Both the position numbers and the translations under genes were made by a program. The notes beneath the pieces were generated by a model. It made no database searches, was not told where the DNA came from, and saw nothing but the letters and a program-made list of their open reading frames with translations. A DNA stretch of 64,000 bases from positions 152,225 to 216,224 of the forward strand of contig CACXBF010000002.1 of assembly GCA_902765855.1 (NCBI GenBank), given 5' to 3'. This document shows positions 44,094 through 51,274 of the stretch, piece by piece. The first letter of the stretch is position 1. Each line of letters starts with the position of its first letter. Source of the DNA: an uncultured Ruminococcus sp. Its GTDB lineage: Bacteria; Bacillota; Clostridia; Oscillospirales; Acutalibacteraceae.

Positions 44094-46256
44094 ATGAAAA
44101 TTATTAAGCGTAATGGTACAGAAGTCGTTTTCGATATAACTAAAATTATTGCAGCAATTACAAAAGCAAATAATGCAGATGATTCCTCAAAAGAGCTTTC
44201 TCGTGAACAGATTGTCAGAATAGCTGCATCGGTTGAACAGAAATGCAACTCTATAAATCGTGCTCCAAGCGTCGAAGAAATTCAGGATATGGTTGAGCAG
44301 AAGATTATGGAGCAAGGAGCTTTTGAGGTTGCTAAACGATATATAAAGTATCGTTATAATCGTACTCTCGTAAGAAGAGCAAATACTACTGATAATCAGA
44401 TTCTTAGTCTTATCGAATGTAATAACGAAGAGGTTAAGCAAGAAAATTCAAATAAAAATCCAACTGTAAATAGCGTTCAGCGTGATTATATGGCAGGTGA
44501 GGTCAGCAAGGATATTTCAAAGCGTCTTCTTTTGCCAAGAGAGATTGTCAAGGCTCACGAGGAAGGTGTAATTCATTTTCACGATATGGATTACTACGCA
44601 CAACATATGCACAACTGCGACCTTGTCAACCTTGAGGATATGCTACAGAATGGAACAGTTATTTCCGGCACTCTCATCGAAAAACCACACAGTTTTTCAA
44701 CAGCTTGTAATATCGCAACACAGATTATAGCTCAGGTTGCAAGTAGTCAGTATGGTGGTCAGAGTATCAGTCTTGCACATCTTGCACCATTCGTACAGGT
44801 TTCAAGAAATAAGATTCGCAAAGATGTTATCAGAGAAGCAGAGGAACTTCACGGAGAACTTGATGAAGAAGTTGTTTCAAATATTGTCGAACGCAGACTT
44901 CGTGAAGAAATCAAGCGTGGTGTTCAGATTATTCAATATCAGGTTGTAACTCTTATGACCACAAACGGTCAGGCACCTTTTGTAACGGTATTTATGTATC
45001 TAAATGAGGCTAAGAACGCTACTGAAAGGCATGACCTCGCAATGATTATCGAGGAAACACTCCGTCAGCGTTATGAGGGTGTTAAGAATGAATCAGGAGT
45101 ATGGATTACACCTGCATTTCCAAAGCTTATATATGTCCTTGAGGAAGATAATATAGAGAAAGGTTCAGAATATTATTACCTCACAGAGCTTGCTGCGAAA
45201 TGCACGGCAAAGCGTCTTGTTCCTGATTATATTTCCGAAAAGAAGATGAAAGAGCTTAAAGAGGGTAACTGTTTTCCTGTTATGGGTTGTCGTTCTTGTC
45301 TTTCACCTTGGAAGGACGAAAACGGAAACTATAAGTTCTATGGTAGATTTAATCAGGGTGTTGTAACAATCAATCTCGTTGATGTAGCACTTTCATCAGG
45401 TGGAGATGTTGATAAATTCTGGGATATTTTCGATAAGCGTCTTCAACTCTGCTATGAAGCGCTTATGTGCCGTCATGAAAGATTAAAGGGTACGCTTTCA
45501 GACGCCGCACCTATTTTATGGCAGTATGGCGCGATTTCTCGTCTTAAAAAGGGAGAACCAATAGATAAGCTTTTATACGGCGGTTATTCTTCAATCTCTC
45601 TTGGCTATGCAGGACTTTGCGAGTGCGTAAGATATATGACAGGTAAATCTCACACAGACCCATCGGCAACTCCATTTGCGATAAAGATTATGGAGCATAT
45701 GAATGAAGCTTGTGAGCGTTGGAAGAAAGAAACAAATATCGGCTTTGGTATATATGGAACACCGCTCGAAAGCACAACATATAGATTTGCAAAATGCTTA
45801 CAAAAGCGTTTTGGAATTATTAAGGGCGTAACAGACAGAAACTATATCACAAATAGCTATCATGTTCATGTAACAGAAGATATAGATGCTTTCACAAAAC
45901 TTAGTTTTGAATCAAAGTTCCAAGCACTTTCAACAGGCGGTGCCATAAGCTATATTGAAGTTCCTAATATGCAGCAGAATATTGAGGCTGTTCTCGATGT
46001 TATTAAGTTCATCTATGATAATATTATGTATGCGGAATTAAATACAAAGAGTGATTATTGTCAGGTATGTGGTTTTGATGGAGAAATTCAGATTGTCACA
46101 GATGAGGACGGTAAGCTTATTTGGGAGTGTCCGCATTGTCATAATCGTGACCAAACTAAGATGAATGTTGCGAGAAGAACTTGTGGATACATAGGCACAC
46201 AATATTGGAATCAAGGTCGTACACAGGAGATTAAAGACCGTGTAATGCACTTATAA
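44094..46256 (+). CDS. nrdD: Anaerobic (class III) ribonucleoside-triphosphate reductase
   Basis: 720 residues, full length. Makes dNTPs without oxygen through a glycyl radical. An N-terminal ATP-cone (KIIKRNGTEVVFDITKI, ~2-18) is present. Active-site Cys lies in MGCRSCLSPW (~399-408). The C-terminal zinc site is CQVC...CPHC, and the glycyl-radical loop is RRTCGYIGTQYW (~697-708). The activase nrdG is not in this stretch, although it is usually adjacent. Expression probably depends on NrdR. ATG 44094 follows AAGGGAGT. Confidence 0.96.
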   Translation: MKIIKRNGTEVVFDITKIIAAITKANNADDSSKELSREQIVRIAASVEQKCNSINRAPSVEEIQDMVEQKIMEQGAFEVAKRYIKYRYNRTLVRRANTTDNQILSLIECNNEEVKQENSNKNPTVNSVQRDYMAGEVSKDISKRLLLPREIVKAHEEGVIHFHDMDYYAQHMHNCDLVNLEDMLQNGTVISGTLIEKPHSFSTACNIATQIIAQVASSQYGGQSISLAHLAPFVQVSRNKIRKDVIREAEELHGELDEEVVSNIVERRLREEIKRGVQIIQYQVVTLMTTNGQAPFVTVFMYLNEAKNATERHDLAMIIEETLRQRYEGVKNESGVWITPAFPKLIYVLEEDNIEKGSEYYYLTELAAKCTAKRLVPDYISEKKMKELKEGNCFPVMGCRSCLSPWKDENGNYKFYGRFNQGVVTINLVDVALSSGGDVDKFWDIFDKRLQLCYEALMCRHERLKGTLSDAAPILWQYGAISRLKKGEPIDKLLYGGYSSISLGYAGLCECVRYMTGKSHTDPSATPFAIKIMEHMNEACERWKKETNIGFGIYGTPLESTTYRFAKCLQKRFGIIKGVTDRNYITNSYHVHVTEDIDAFTKLSFESKFQALSTGGAISYIEVPNMQQNIEAVLDVIKFIYDNIMYAELNTKSDYCQVCGFDGEIQIVTDEDGKLIWECPHCHNRDQTKMNVARRTCGYIGTQYWNQGRTQEIKDRVMHL

Positions 46257-46257
46257 A

Positions 46258-46306
46258 AAATAGCTACGGTTGCTTTAGATTAAGCAAAAGCCGTAGCTAT
46301 TTTTGA
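46258..46306 (+). terminator. Terminator of nrdD
   Basis: AAATAGCTACGG (46258-46269) pairs with CCGTAGCTATTT (46291-46302), with an inner TTGCTT/AAGCAA stem; T's follow. Confidence 0.9.
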
Positions 46307-46327
46307 TTATGTTTGGTGGTGAATTCA

Positions 46328-47092
46328 ATGAATAAATCAATTTTCGTAGAAAAATCGAATCTTCCAACATCTGATGTTTCGGAGCTTATAGTTTCCGGTA
46401 GATATAAATTTGTTATAGATGAGCTTAAAAGGCTTGGAATTTCTCTAATAGAAGCTAATGAGCTTTCCAAAGTATGTGGTGCTGAAAAGTATCACGCCGA
46501 TATTTCGGCAATTCATTTGTGCAATGATAATTTGCTTGTTGCTAAAAATAATACTCTTCTTGCGGATAAATTAAGCTCTCTCGGTTATAATGTTTCGCTG
46601 TCGGGAAAAATAATTTCTGGCAAGTATCCAAGCTGTACGGCACTTAATGCAGTGCTTTTAGGAGATAAAATGATATGTCGTGCATTATCTATTGATGATA
46701 AGCTTATGGAATATTGCAAGACAAATTCTATTAAAATTATTTCAGTTAAGCAAGGCTATGCTCGCTGTTCAACTGCTGTTGTTGCTGAAAGTGCAGTTAT
46801 AACCTCAGATAGCGGAATATATAAGGCTTGTATTGAAAATAGCATTGACGTACTTAAAATAGAGAGTGGATATATCGAAATAGAAGGCTACGATTATGGT
46901 TTTATTGGTGGTTCTTGCGGAAAGCTTTCTAATGATATTCTTGCGTTTTGTGGCGATATAAAAGCTCATAAAAACTATAATAATATGAAAACTTTTGCTT
47001 TGAATTATGGTGTAAATCTAATTTCGCTTTCAAACAAAAATCTTTTTGATGTAGGTGGATTTATACCGACAAAGCAAGAGGAAACTTATTGA
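46328..47092 (+). CDS. DUF6873-like GME-fold protein
   Basis: 254-residue soluble protein. Contains VKQGYARCSTAVVAESAVITSD (in two parts, ~135-155) and YGFIGGSCGKL (~197-207), which recall the pentein/GME fold of amidinotransferase- and dimethylargininase-like proteins. I assign the DUF6873 group by pattern only; catalytic residues are not clear. ATG 46328 follows GGTGGTGA. No partner gene is evident. Confidence 0.55.
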   Translation: MNKSIFVEKSNLPTSDVSELIVSGRYKFVIDELKRLGISLIEANELSKVCGAEKYHADISAIHLCNDNLLVAKNNTLLADKLSSLGYNVSLSGKIISGKYPSCTALNAVLLGDKMICRALSIDDKLMEYCKTNSIKIISVKQGYARCSTAVVAESAVITSDSGIYKACIENSIDVLKIESGYIEIEGYDYGFIGGSCGKLSNDILAFCGDIKAHKNYNNMKTFALNYGVNLISLSNKNLFDVGGFIPTKQEETY

Positions 47093-47122
47093 TATAAATT
47101 AAAATCCTAAAAAATCTTATCA

Positions 47123-47151
47123 TTGACAACAAAATTCCGTTGTGATAAAAT
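47123..47151 (+). promoter_or_regulatory. Promoter upstream of EetA-like gene (distal)
   Basis: TTGACA (47123-47128), 17-nt spacer, TAAAAT (47146-47151), ~150 nt before the start codon. Confidence 0.6.
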
Positions 47152-47230
47152 AATCGGCGGACGGAATATATTACCATTGTGGCGAAATATATTGACCATA
47201 GGGGTAAATTATGTATTTCTGAAATATAAC

Positions 47231-47259
47231 TTTACTATTTAGGGAGAAATCCCTATATT
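47231..47259 (+). promoter_or_regulatory. Second promoter candidate before EetA-like gene
   Basis: TTTACT (47231-47236), 17-nt spacer, TATATT (47254-47259). The spacer and -10 include an inverted repeat TAGGGA-GAAA-TCCCTA followed by TATTTTTT, so the same bases could instead be a terminator of the distal transcript. Confidence 0.4.
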
Positions 47260-47271
47260 TTTTAAAGAATA

Positions 47272-47287
47272 GTTAATCAAAACTAAC
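47272..47287. promoter_or_regulatory. Shared palindromic operator, copy 1
   Basis: GTTAATCAAAACTAAC matches the perfect site at 51214 at 12 of 16 positions. Confidence 0.5.
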
Positions 47288-47298
47288 TAAAGTAAGAG

Positions 47299-47694
47299 GT
47301 GATAAGCATAAAAAGAAATATTATTTGTGTCATAATTTTTGTGCTGATACTAATAACTTCAACCGTTGCAGCACTTGCAATGAATAACAATGCAAAAAAT
47401 CAAGATGAAAAAATAGCTCGCATTTATCAGGATAAAAAACTTATCTATACAATAGATTTAAATTCTGTTAAGGAAACATATAGATTGACCATAGATGGTA
47501 AGGATAAATCTGAAAATATAGTAGAAGTACGAAATGGCAGTATAGGAATTATAAACGCAAGCTGTCCCGACCATATCTGTATAGACACAGGATTTATAGA
47601 CAATTCATCTGTACCTGTTGTTTGTTTGCCGAATAAAATTATCATAGAAATTTCGGATAATACAGATAATTCCATAGATGCAGTTGCGAATTAG
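47299..47694 (+). CDS. NusG-domain-II extracytoplasmic protein, EetA-like
   Basis: 131 residues: one N-terminal membrane anchor (~8-28), then a NusG II-type beta domain outside the cell with ASCPDHICIDTGFI (~90-103) and PVVCLPNKIIIEI (~109-121). The three Cys are conserved in this family. EetA of the Listeria extracellular electron-transfer locus has this architecture and is paired with EetB as here. The only canonical start, GTG 47299, lies inside the AGAGGTGA ribosome-like site; an ATA at 47308 has better spacing, so the start is uncertain. Confidence 0.75.
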   Translation: MISIKRNIICVIIFVLILITSTVAALAMNNNAKNQDEKIARIYQDKKLIYTIDLNSVKETYRLTIDGKDKSENIVEVRNGSIGIINASCPDHICIDTGFIDNSSVPVVCLPNKIIIEISDNTDNSIDAVAN

Positions 47695-47704
47695 GTGATG
47701 TGAA

Positions 47705-48274
47705 TTGAGAAAAAATAATAGCTTAAATATAAGAAAAATAGCGATGCTTTCAATGTTTGTTACAATATCATTGACAATATTCGTGCTTGAAAGTTTAATG
47801 CCGCCGGTAGTTAATATTCCCGGAATAAAGCCGGGCTTTGCAAATATAGTAACGCTGTTTTTGCTTGTAAATACTAATAAACGCTCTGCATTTACAGTTT
47901 TAATTGTAAGGGTAATTTTGGCTTCAATATTCGCCGGACAGATAATGTCTTTATTTTATAGCCTTTCGGGCGGTATACTTAGTTTACTTGCGATGAGTAT
48001 AGTTCTATACATAACAAAGAAAAAGACAGTGTGGTTTGCGAGTGTCGTAGGGGCAATTTTTCATAATATAGGACAAATTTTAGCCGCAGTTGTAGTTTTA
48101 GGCTCGTGGACGGTTATTGGGTATTTGCCTGTACTGTTGATTGCAGGCTGTATAACAGGCCTGATTACAGGTTTAATCACTGAATTTCTTGATAGGAGTC
48201 TTGCTAAGGGAACTTTTCTTAATAGACTTAATAAAATACTTTGTGTTAAAAAACAAGAAGTTGATATAAATTAA
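47705..48274 (+). CDS. Gx transporter family membrane protein, EetB-like
   Basis: 189 residues with about five membrane helices. It opens with IRKIAMLSMFVTISLTIFVLE (two parts, ~9-28) and has MPPVVNIPGIKPGFANIVTL (~32-51), the usual signature of the family once named heptaprenyl diphosphate synthase component I and now grouped with ECF-type S-component-like proteins. EetB in electron-transfer loci belongs here. TTG start with AGGTGATG upstream; 10 nt after the EetA-like gene, so co-transcribed. Confidence 0.8.
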   Translation: MRKNNSLNIRKIAMLSMFVTISLTIFVLESLMPPVVNIPGIKPGFANIVTLFLLVNTNKRSAFTVLIVRVILASIFAGQIMSLFYSLSGGILSLLAMSIVLYITKKKTVWFASVVGAIFHNIGQILAAVVVLGSWTVIGYLPVLLIAGCITGLITGLITEFLDRSLAKGTFLNRLNKILCVKKQEVDIN

Positions 48275-48279
48275 AAGTC

Positions 48280-48330
48280 TTGCTCAAGACGCATAATTGC
48301 TCGACAAGTTTCGTTCTAGCCTTTTCAAAG
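48280..48330. repeat. Short remnant of the mosaic repeat, block 7
   Basis: CTCAAGACGCATAATTGCTC and the following TTTCGTTCTAGCCTTTTCAAAG are degraded pieces of the module with TCAAGACGCGGAATCGCTCG and the GCCTTTTCAAAGG hairpin. Confidence 0.6.
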
Positions 48331-48340
48331 CACAGGAGGT

Positions 48341-48369
48341 AGAAAAACATTCCAATGGAATGTTTTTCT
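48341..48369. terminator. Bidirectional hairpin terminator after EetB-like gene
   Basis: AGAAAAACATTCC (48341-48353) and GGAATGTTTTTCT (48357-48369) are exact complements around a 3-nt loop. Confidence 0.8.
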
Positions 48370-48437
48370 GTAGGGAACTCTTGTAGGGGGCTAAAAGGTA
48401 AATGTCGGCTAAAACTTTAAATTTAATAGTTTTTAAA

Positions 48438-48453
48438 GTTAGTTAATACTAAT
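48438..48453. promoter_or_regulatory. Shared palindromic operator, copy 2
   Basis: GTTAGTTAATACTAAT, with exact TTAGT/ACTAA arms, differs from the site at 51214 only in the two central bases. I see no clear promoter boxes near it. Confidence 0.6.
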
Positions 48454-48549
48454 TCAAAAGGTGGGAATTTATTTAATGCTTATAGGGAAGATTTTGTCGG
48501 GATTTTTGTAGCATAAATTTCGGCAAAAATAAAAAATGGAGGGATAATA

Positions 48550-50067
48550 ATGCTGCTTATAATTTCACTTGTGCTTGCAGTAGCTTTTGTATTTTTATGT
48601 GGAAAAGCTCTCAAAAAGCACCCAAATTTATTTTACATCGGAGCAGGAATAATAACTGCTGTATTGGCACTCATTCCGTTTGACGGCGTACCCGATTTTG
48701 TCAATAATTACATTCTTGCTTTATTCAGGAGAGGTTCTCTTGCAACAGCAATTTTCATCATTGTTATGTATACAGGAGCGTTAAAAAATGGTTCTGCAAT
48801 AATGAAAAAGCTGATTGTCATTCGCGGAGAACTTTCGATTATGGCTTCAATAATGATACTTTGCCATAATATTTTCTTTGGGAAAACCTATTTTGTAAGA
48901 CTTTTCACATCAGCTTCAACAATGCCTGTAACACAGCTTCTTGCCGCTATTGCATCATTGCTAATGCTTGTGATTATGATACCACTTGCAATAATGTCAT
49001 TCCCAAAAGTAAGAAAGAAAATGAAACCAAAGCTTTGGAAAAAACTTCAGCGTTTTGCATATGCTTTTTATGCTTTGATTTATATTCATATCTTCCTTTT
49101 GACATATTCAAGTGCACAGGCTCGTCGAGGAGATTATGCACTTAGCCTTATTCTTTATACAATAGTTTTTGGTGTATACCTTGTAATGCGTGTCAGAAAA
49201 TATCTTCTTAAAAAGAACTCAAATATCAAACTTGCTCTTAATGCAGGTTCAGGCGTTTGTGCAGCAGGAATTGTCGGAGCGGTTTGCCTTTTTGTATTCT
49301 TAGGCAATGGAAATACCGCAACACCTGCAAGAACACCGGTCAGGACTTTTGCGTATTCTGCAGAAAGTTCCGCTGCTACTGCTGATAATTCCAATTCGGA
49401 AAGCCAGCTTCCTGTTGAAACCTCAGAAGTAAGCCAGACATCAGAAACAACCTCAACCGAAAACAAAGAAGAATCTAAATCAACAACTTCTGAAAGCTCA
49501 AAGACTTCATCAAAAGTAGAAAGTAAGTCAACAAAGAGAGAAACATCAAAGAGCAATTCTCAAAGCAGTCAAGTTGCAACAAAGAGCAGTAACACTTCTA
49601 ATAACAATAACACACAAAACAGTAAACCGTCTACTTCAAATAACAACAACAGCTCATCAAGTAAAAATAATACAAGTTCAAAGCCATCAACTTCTAAGCC
49701 AAGCCAATCTACAAATAAGCCGTCAAATAGTGGTAATACTGTTTCAAAGCCTGAAAAGTCAGCACAAGAAACATCAAAAGCACCTGTTGTACAAAATAAA
49801 TATAAGGACGGAAAGTTCAGCGGTTCAGCCTATGGTTATGATGGGAATATCTATGTAACAATCACAATTAAGGATGATAAAATCACAAATATAGAGGCAA
49901 CATCAGATGAAAGCGACCCTTGGTATTTTGAGAGCTGTGTTCAGAATGTAACATCACAAATTATCTCAAACCAAAGTACGAATGTTGACGCAACAAGCGG
50001 TGCTACATACTCCTCAGAGGGTATTATGGCAGCGGTTGAACAGGCTTTGAACAGTGCGAAGAATTGA
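48550..50067 (+). CDS. Heme/FMN membrane protein: ferric-reductase-like TM domain fused to FMN-binding domain
   Basis: 505 residues. About eight membrane helices (~1-252), with His106 (ILCHNIFF) and His180 (LIYIHIFLL) in helices as possible heme ligands, as in ferric-reductase-like TM proteins. Residues ~260-415 are a Ser/Thr/Asn/Lys low-complexity linker likely outside the membrane. The C-terminal FMN-binding domain (~418-504) ends with NVDATSGATYSS (~478-489), the site that ApbE modifies with FMN on Thr486. The ApbE gene follows directly. It would pass electrons from the membrane to a tethered flavin. Confidence 0.8.
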   Translation: MLLIISLVLAVAFVFLCGKALKKHPNLFYIGAGIITAVLALIPFDGVPDFVNNYILALFRRGSLATAIFIIVMYTGALKNGSAIMKKLIVIRGELSIMASIMILCHNIFFGKTYFVRLFTSASTMPVTQLLAAIASLLMLVIMIPLAIMSFPKVRKKMKPKLWKKLQRFAYAFYALIYIHIFLLTYSSAQARRGDYALSLILYTIVFGVYLVMRVRKYLLKKNSNIKLALNAGSGVCAAGIVGAVCLFVFLGNGNTATPARTPVRTFAYSAESSAATADNSNSESQLPVETSEVSQTSETTSTENKEESKSTTSESSKTSSKVESKSTKRETSKSNSQSSQVATKSSNTSNNNNTQNSKPSTSNNNNSSSSKNNTSSKPSTSKPSQSTNKPSNSGNTVSKPEKSAQETSKAPVVQNKYKDGKFSGSAYGYDGNIYVTITIKDDKITNIEATSDESDPWYFESCVQNVTSQIISNQSTNVDATSGATYSSEGIMAAVEQALNSAKN

Positions 50068-50068
50068 T

Positions 50069-51139
50069 ATGAAAAAACAAATTTTAGCTTTAATAATGGT
50101 AACTCTTTCTTTGAGCCTTACAGCTTGTAATAATTCAAACGGAGAAACCTCATCAGTTTATGAAATTTCTCTTGGCAGTGATTATGATGATAGCAACGAG
50201 AAAAGCCTGTCATTTTTCGCAATGGACACATATATGAATTTTAAGGCTTATGGAGAAAACGCAAAGGCTGCTGTAAACGAGGCGTCAACTATTGTAGAAG
50301 ATTTGGAGAATAAGCTTTCTGTAACAAACCCTGAAAGCGAAATTTCAAAGATAAATTCTTCAGCAAATAATGCGATAAAGGTTTCAGAAGATACGCTTAC
50401 ACTTATATCGACCGCTCTTGATGTCAATAAAAAAAGCGATGGTGCGTTTGATATTACAATCTATCCGATAGTTAAGCTTTGGGGTTTTACAACAGGGAAG
50501 TATAAAGTTCCGAGTAGGGAAGAGCTTTCAAAAAATCTTGAATATGTTGATAGTTCAAAGATTACGCTTGACGAAAAAGCGAGTACGGTAACCGTTCCAA
50601 AGAATATCGAAATAGACCTTGGCGGAATTGCAAAGGGCTATGCCGGTAAGAAAGCCGCAGATAAAATTCGTTCTATGGGAATAGAGAGTGCCTTGCTTAA
50701 TCTTGGCGGAAATATTCAAACAATAGGTTCAAAACCCGATGGCAGTGCGTGGGGAGTTTCTATATGTAATCCGGAGGATTCCTCAAAACAGCTTTGTCGT
50801 ATTGAAGTAGTAGATAAGGCAGTTGTAACATCTGGTGGCTATCAGAGATATTTTGAGGAAAACGGTAAGAGTTATCATCATATAATAGACCCTAAGAGCG
50901 GATACCCGGCAGAAAATGGCTTGGTTTCTGTAACGATTGTCGATGAAGATGGTATGCTTTGCGACGCACTTTCAACAACGCTTTTTGTCTTAGGTAAGGA
51001 CAAGGCTCTTGAATATTGCGAAAAATACGGTATAGAAGCTATCCTTATAACCGATGATAAGAAAATTTATGTCACAGATGAATTAAAAGAAAGCTTTTCT
51101 ATAATTTACCAATCATCAGGCTATTCTCTTGCAAAATAA
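50069..51139 (+). CDS. apbE: FAD:protein FMN transferase (lipoprotein)
   Basis: 356 residues. Lipoprotein signal MKKQILALIMVTLSLSLTAC with Cys20 as lipid anchor. ApbE-domain motifs: MDTYMNFKAYG (~52-62), GAFDITIYPIVKLWGF (~129-144), IDLGGIAKGYAGKKAAD (~188-204), LLNLGGNIQTIG (~215-226) and HHIIDPKSGYPAENGL (~275-290), with the Mg-binding Asp/Thr near CDALSTTLFVLG. Transfers FMN to Thr in FMN-binding proteins outside the membrane. ATG 50069 starts 2 nt after the stop of the gene it serves. Confidence 0.93.
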   Translation: MKKQILALIMVTLSLSLTACNNSNGETSSVYEISLGSDYDDSNEKSLSFFAMDTYMNFKAYGENAKAAVNEASTIVEDLENKLSVTNPESEISKINSSANNAIKVSEDTLTLISTALDVNKKSDGAFDITIYPIVKLWGFTTGKYKVPSREELSKNLEYVDSSKITLDEKASTVTVPKNIEIDLGGIAKGYAGKKAADKIRSMGIESALLNLGGNIQTIGSKPDGSAWGVSICNPEDSSKQLCRIEVVDKAVVTSGGYQRYFEENGKSYHHIIDPKSGYPAENGLVSVTIVDEDGMLCDALSTTLFVLGKDKALEYCEKYGIEAILITDDKKIYVTDELKESFSIIYQSSGYSLAK

Positions 51140-51177
51140 TTTACTCATAAAAATTAGAAATTTTTTATTTTGCTTTA

Positions 51178-51206
51178 TTGACTTTTGGAAAAAATAGGTA
51201 TAAAAT
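51178..51206 (+). promoter_or_regulatory. Promoter of Tp47-like gene
   Basis: TTGACT (51178-51183), 17-nt spacer, TAAAAT (51201-51206). Two operator-like palindromes follow immediately. Confidence 0.75.
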
Positions 51207-51213
51207 AAAGGTA

Positions 51214-51229
51214 GTTAGTTATAACTAAT
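51214..51229. promoter_or_regulatory. Shared palindromic operator, copy 3
   Basis: GTTAGTTATAACTAAT contains the perfect palindrome TTAGTTATAACTAA and covers the expected start of transcription. Confidence 0.65.
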
Positions 51230-51234
51230 CAAAG

Positions 51235-51250
51235 GTTAGTAAAAGCTAAC
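51235..51250. promoter_or_regulatory. Second palindrome in Tp47-like leader
   Basis: GTTAG-taaaag-CTAAC, 21 bp downstream (two helical turns) from copy 3. Confidence 0.5.
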
Positions 51251-51274
51251 TAAAATATTTTCGGGAGGTTCGTT

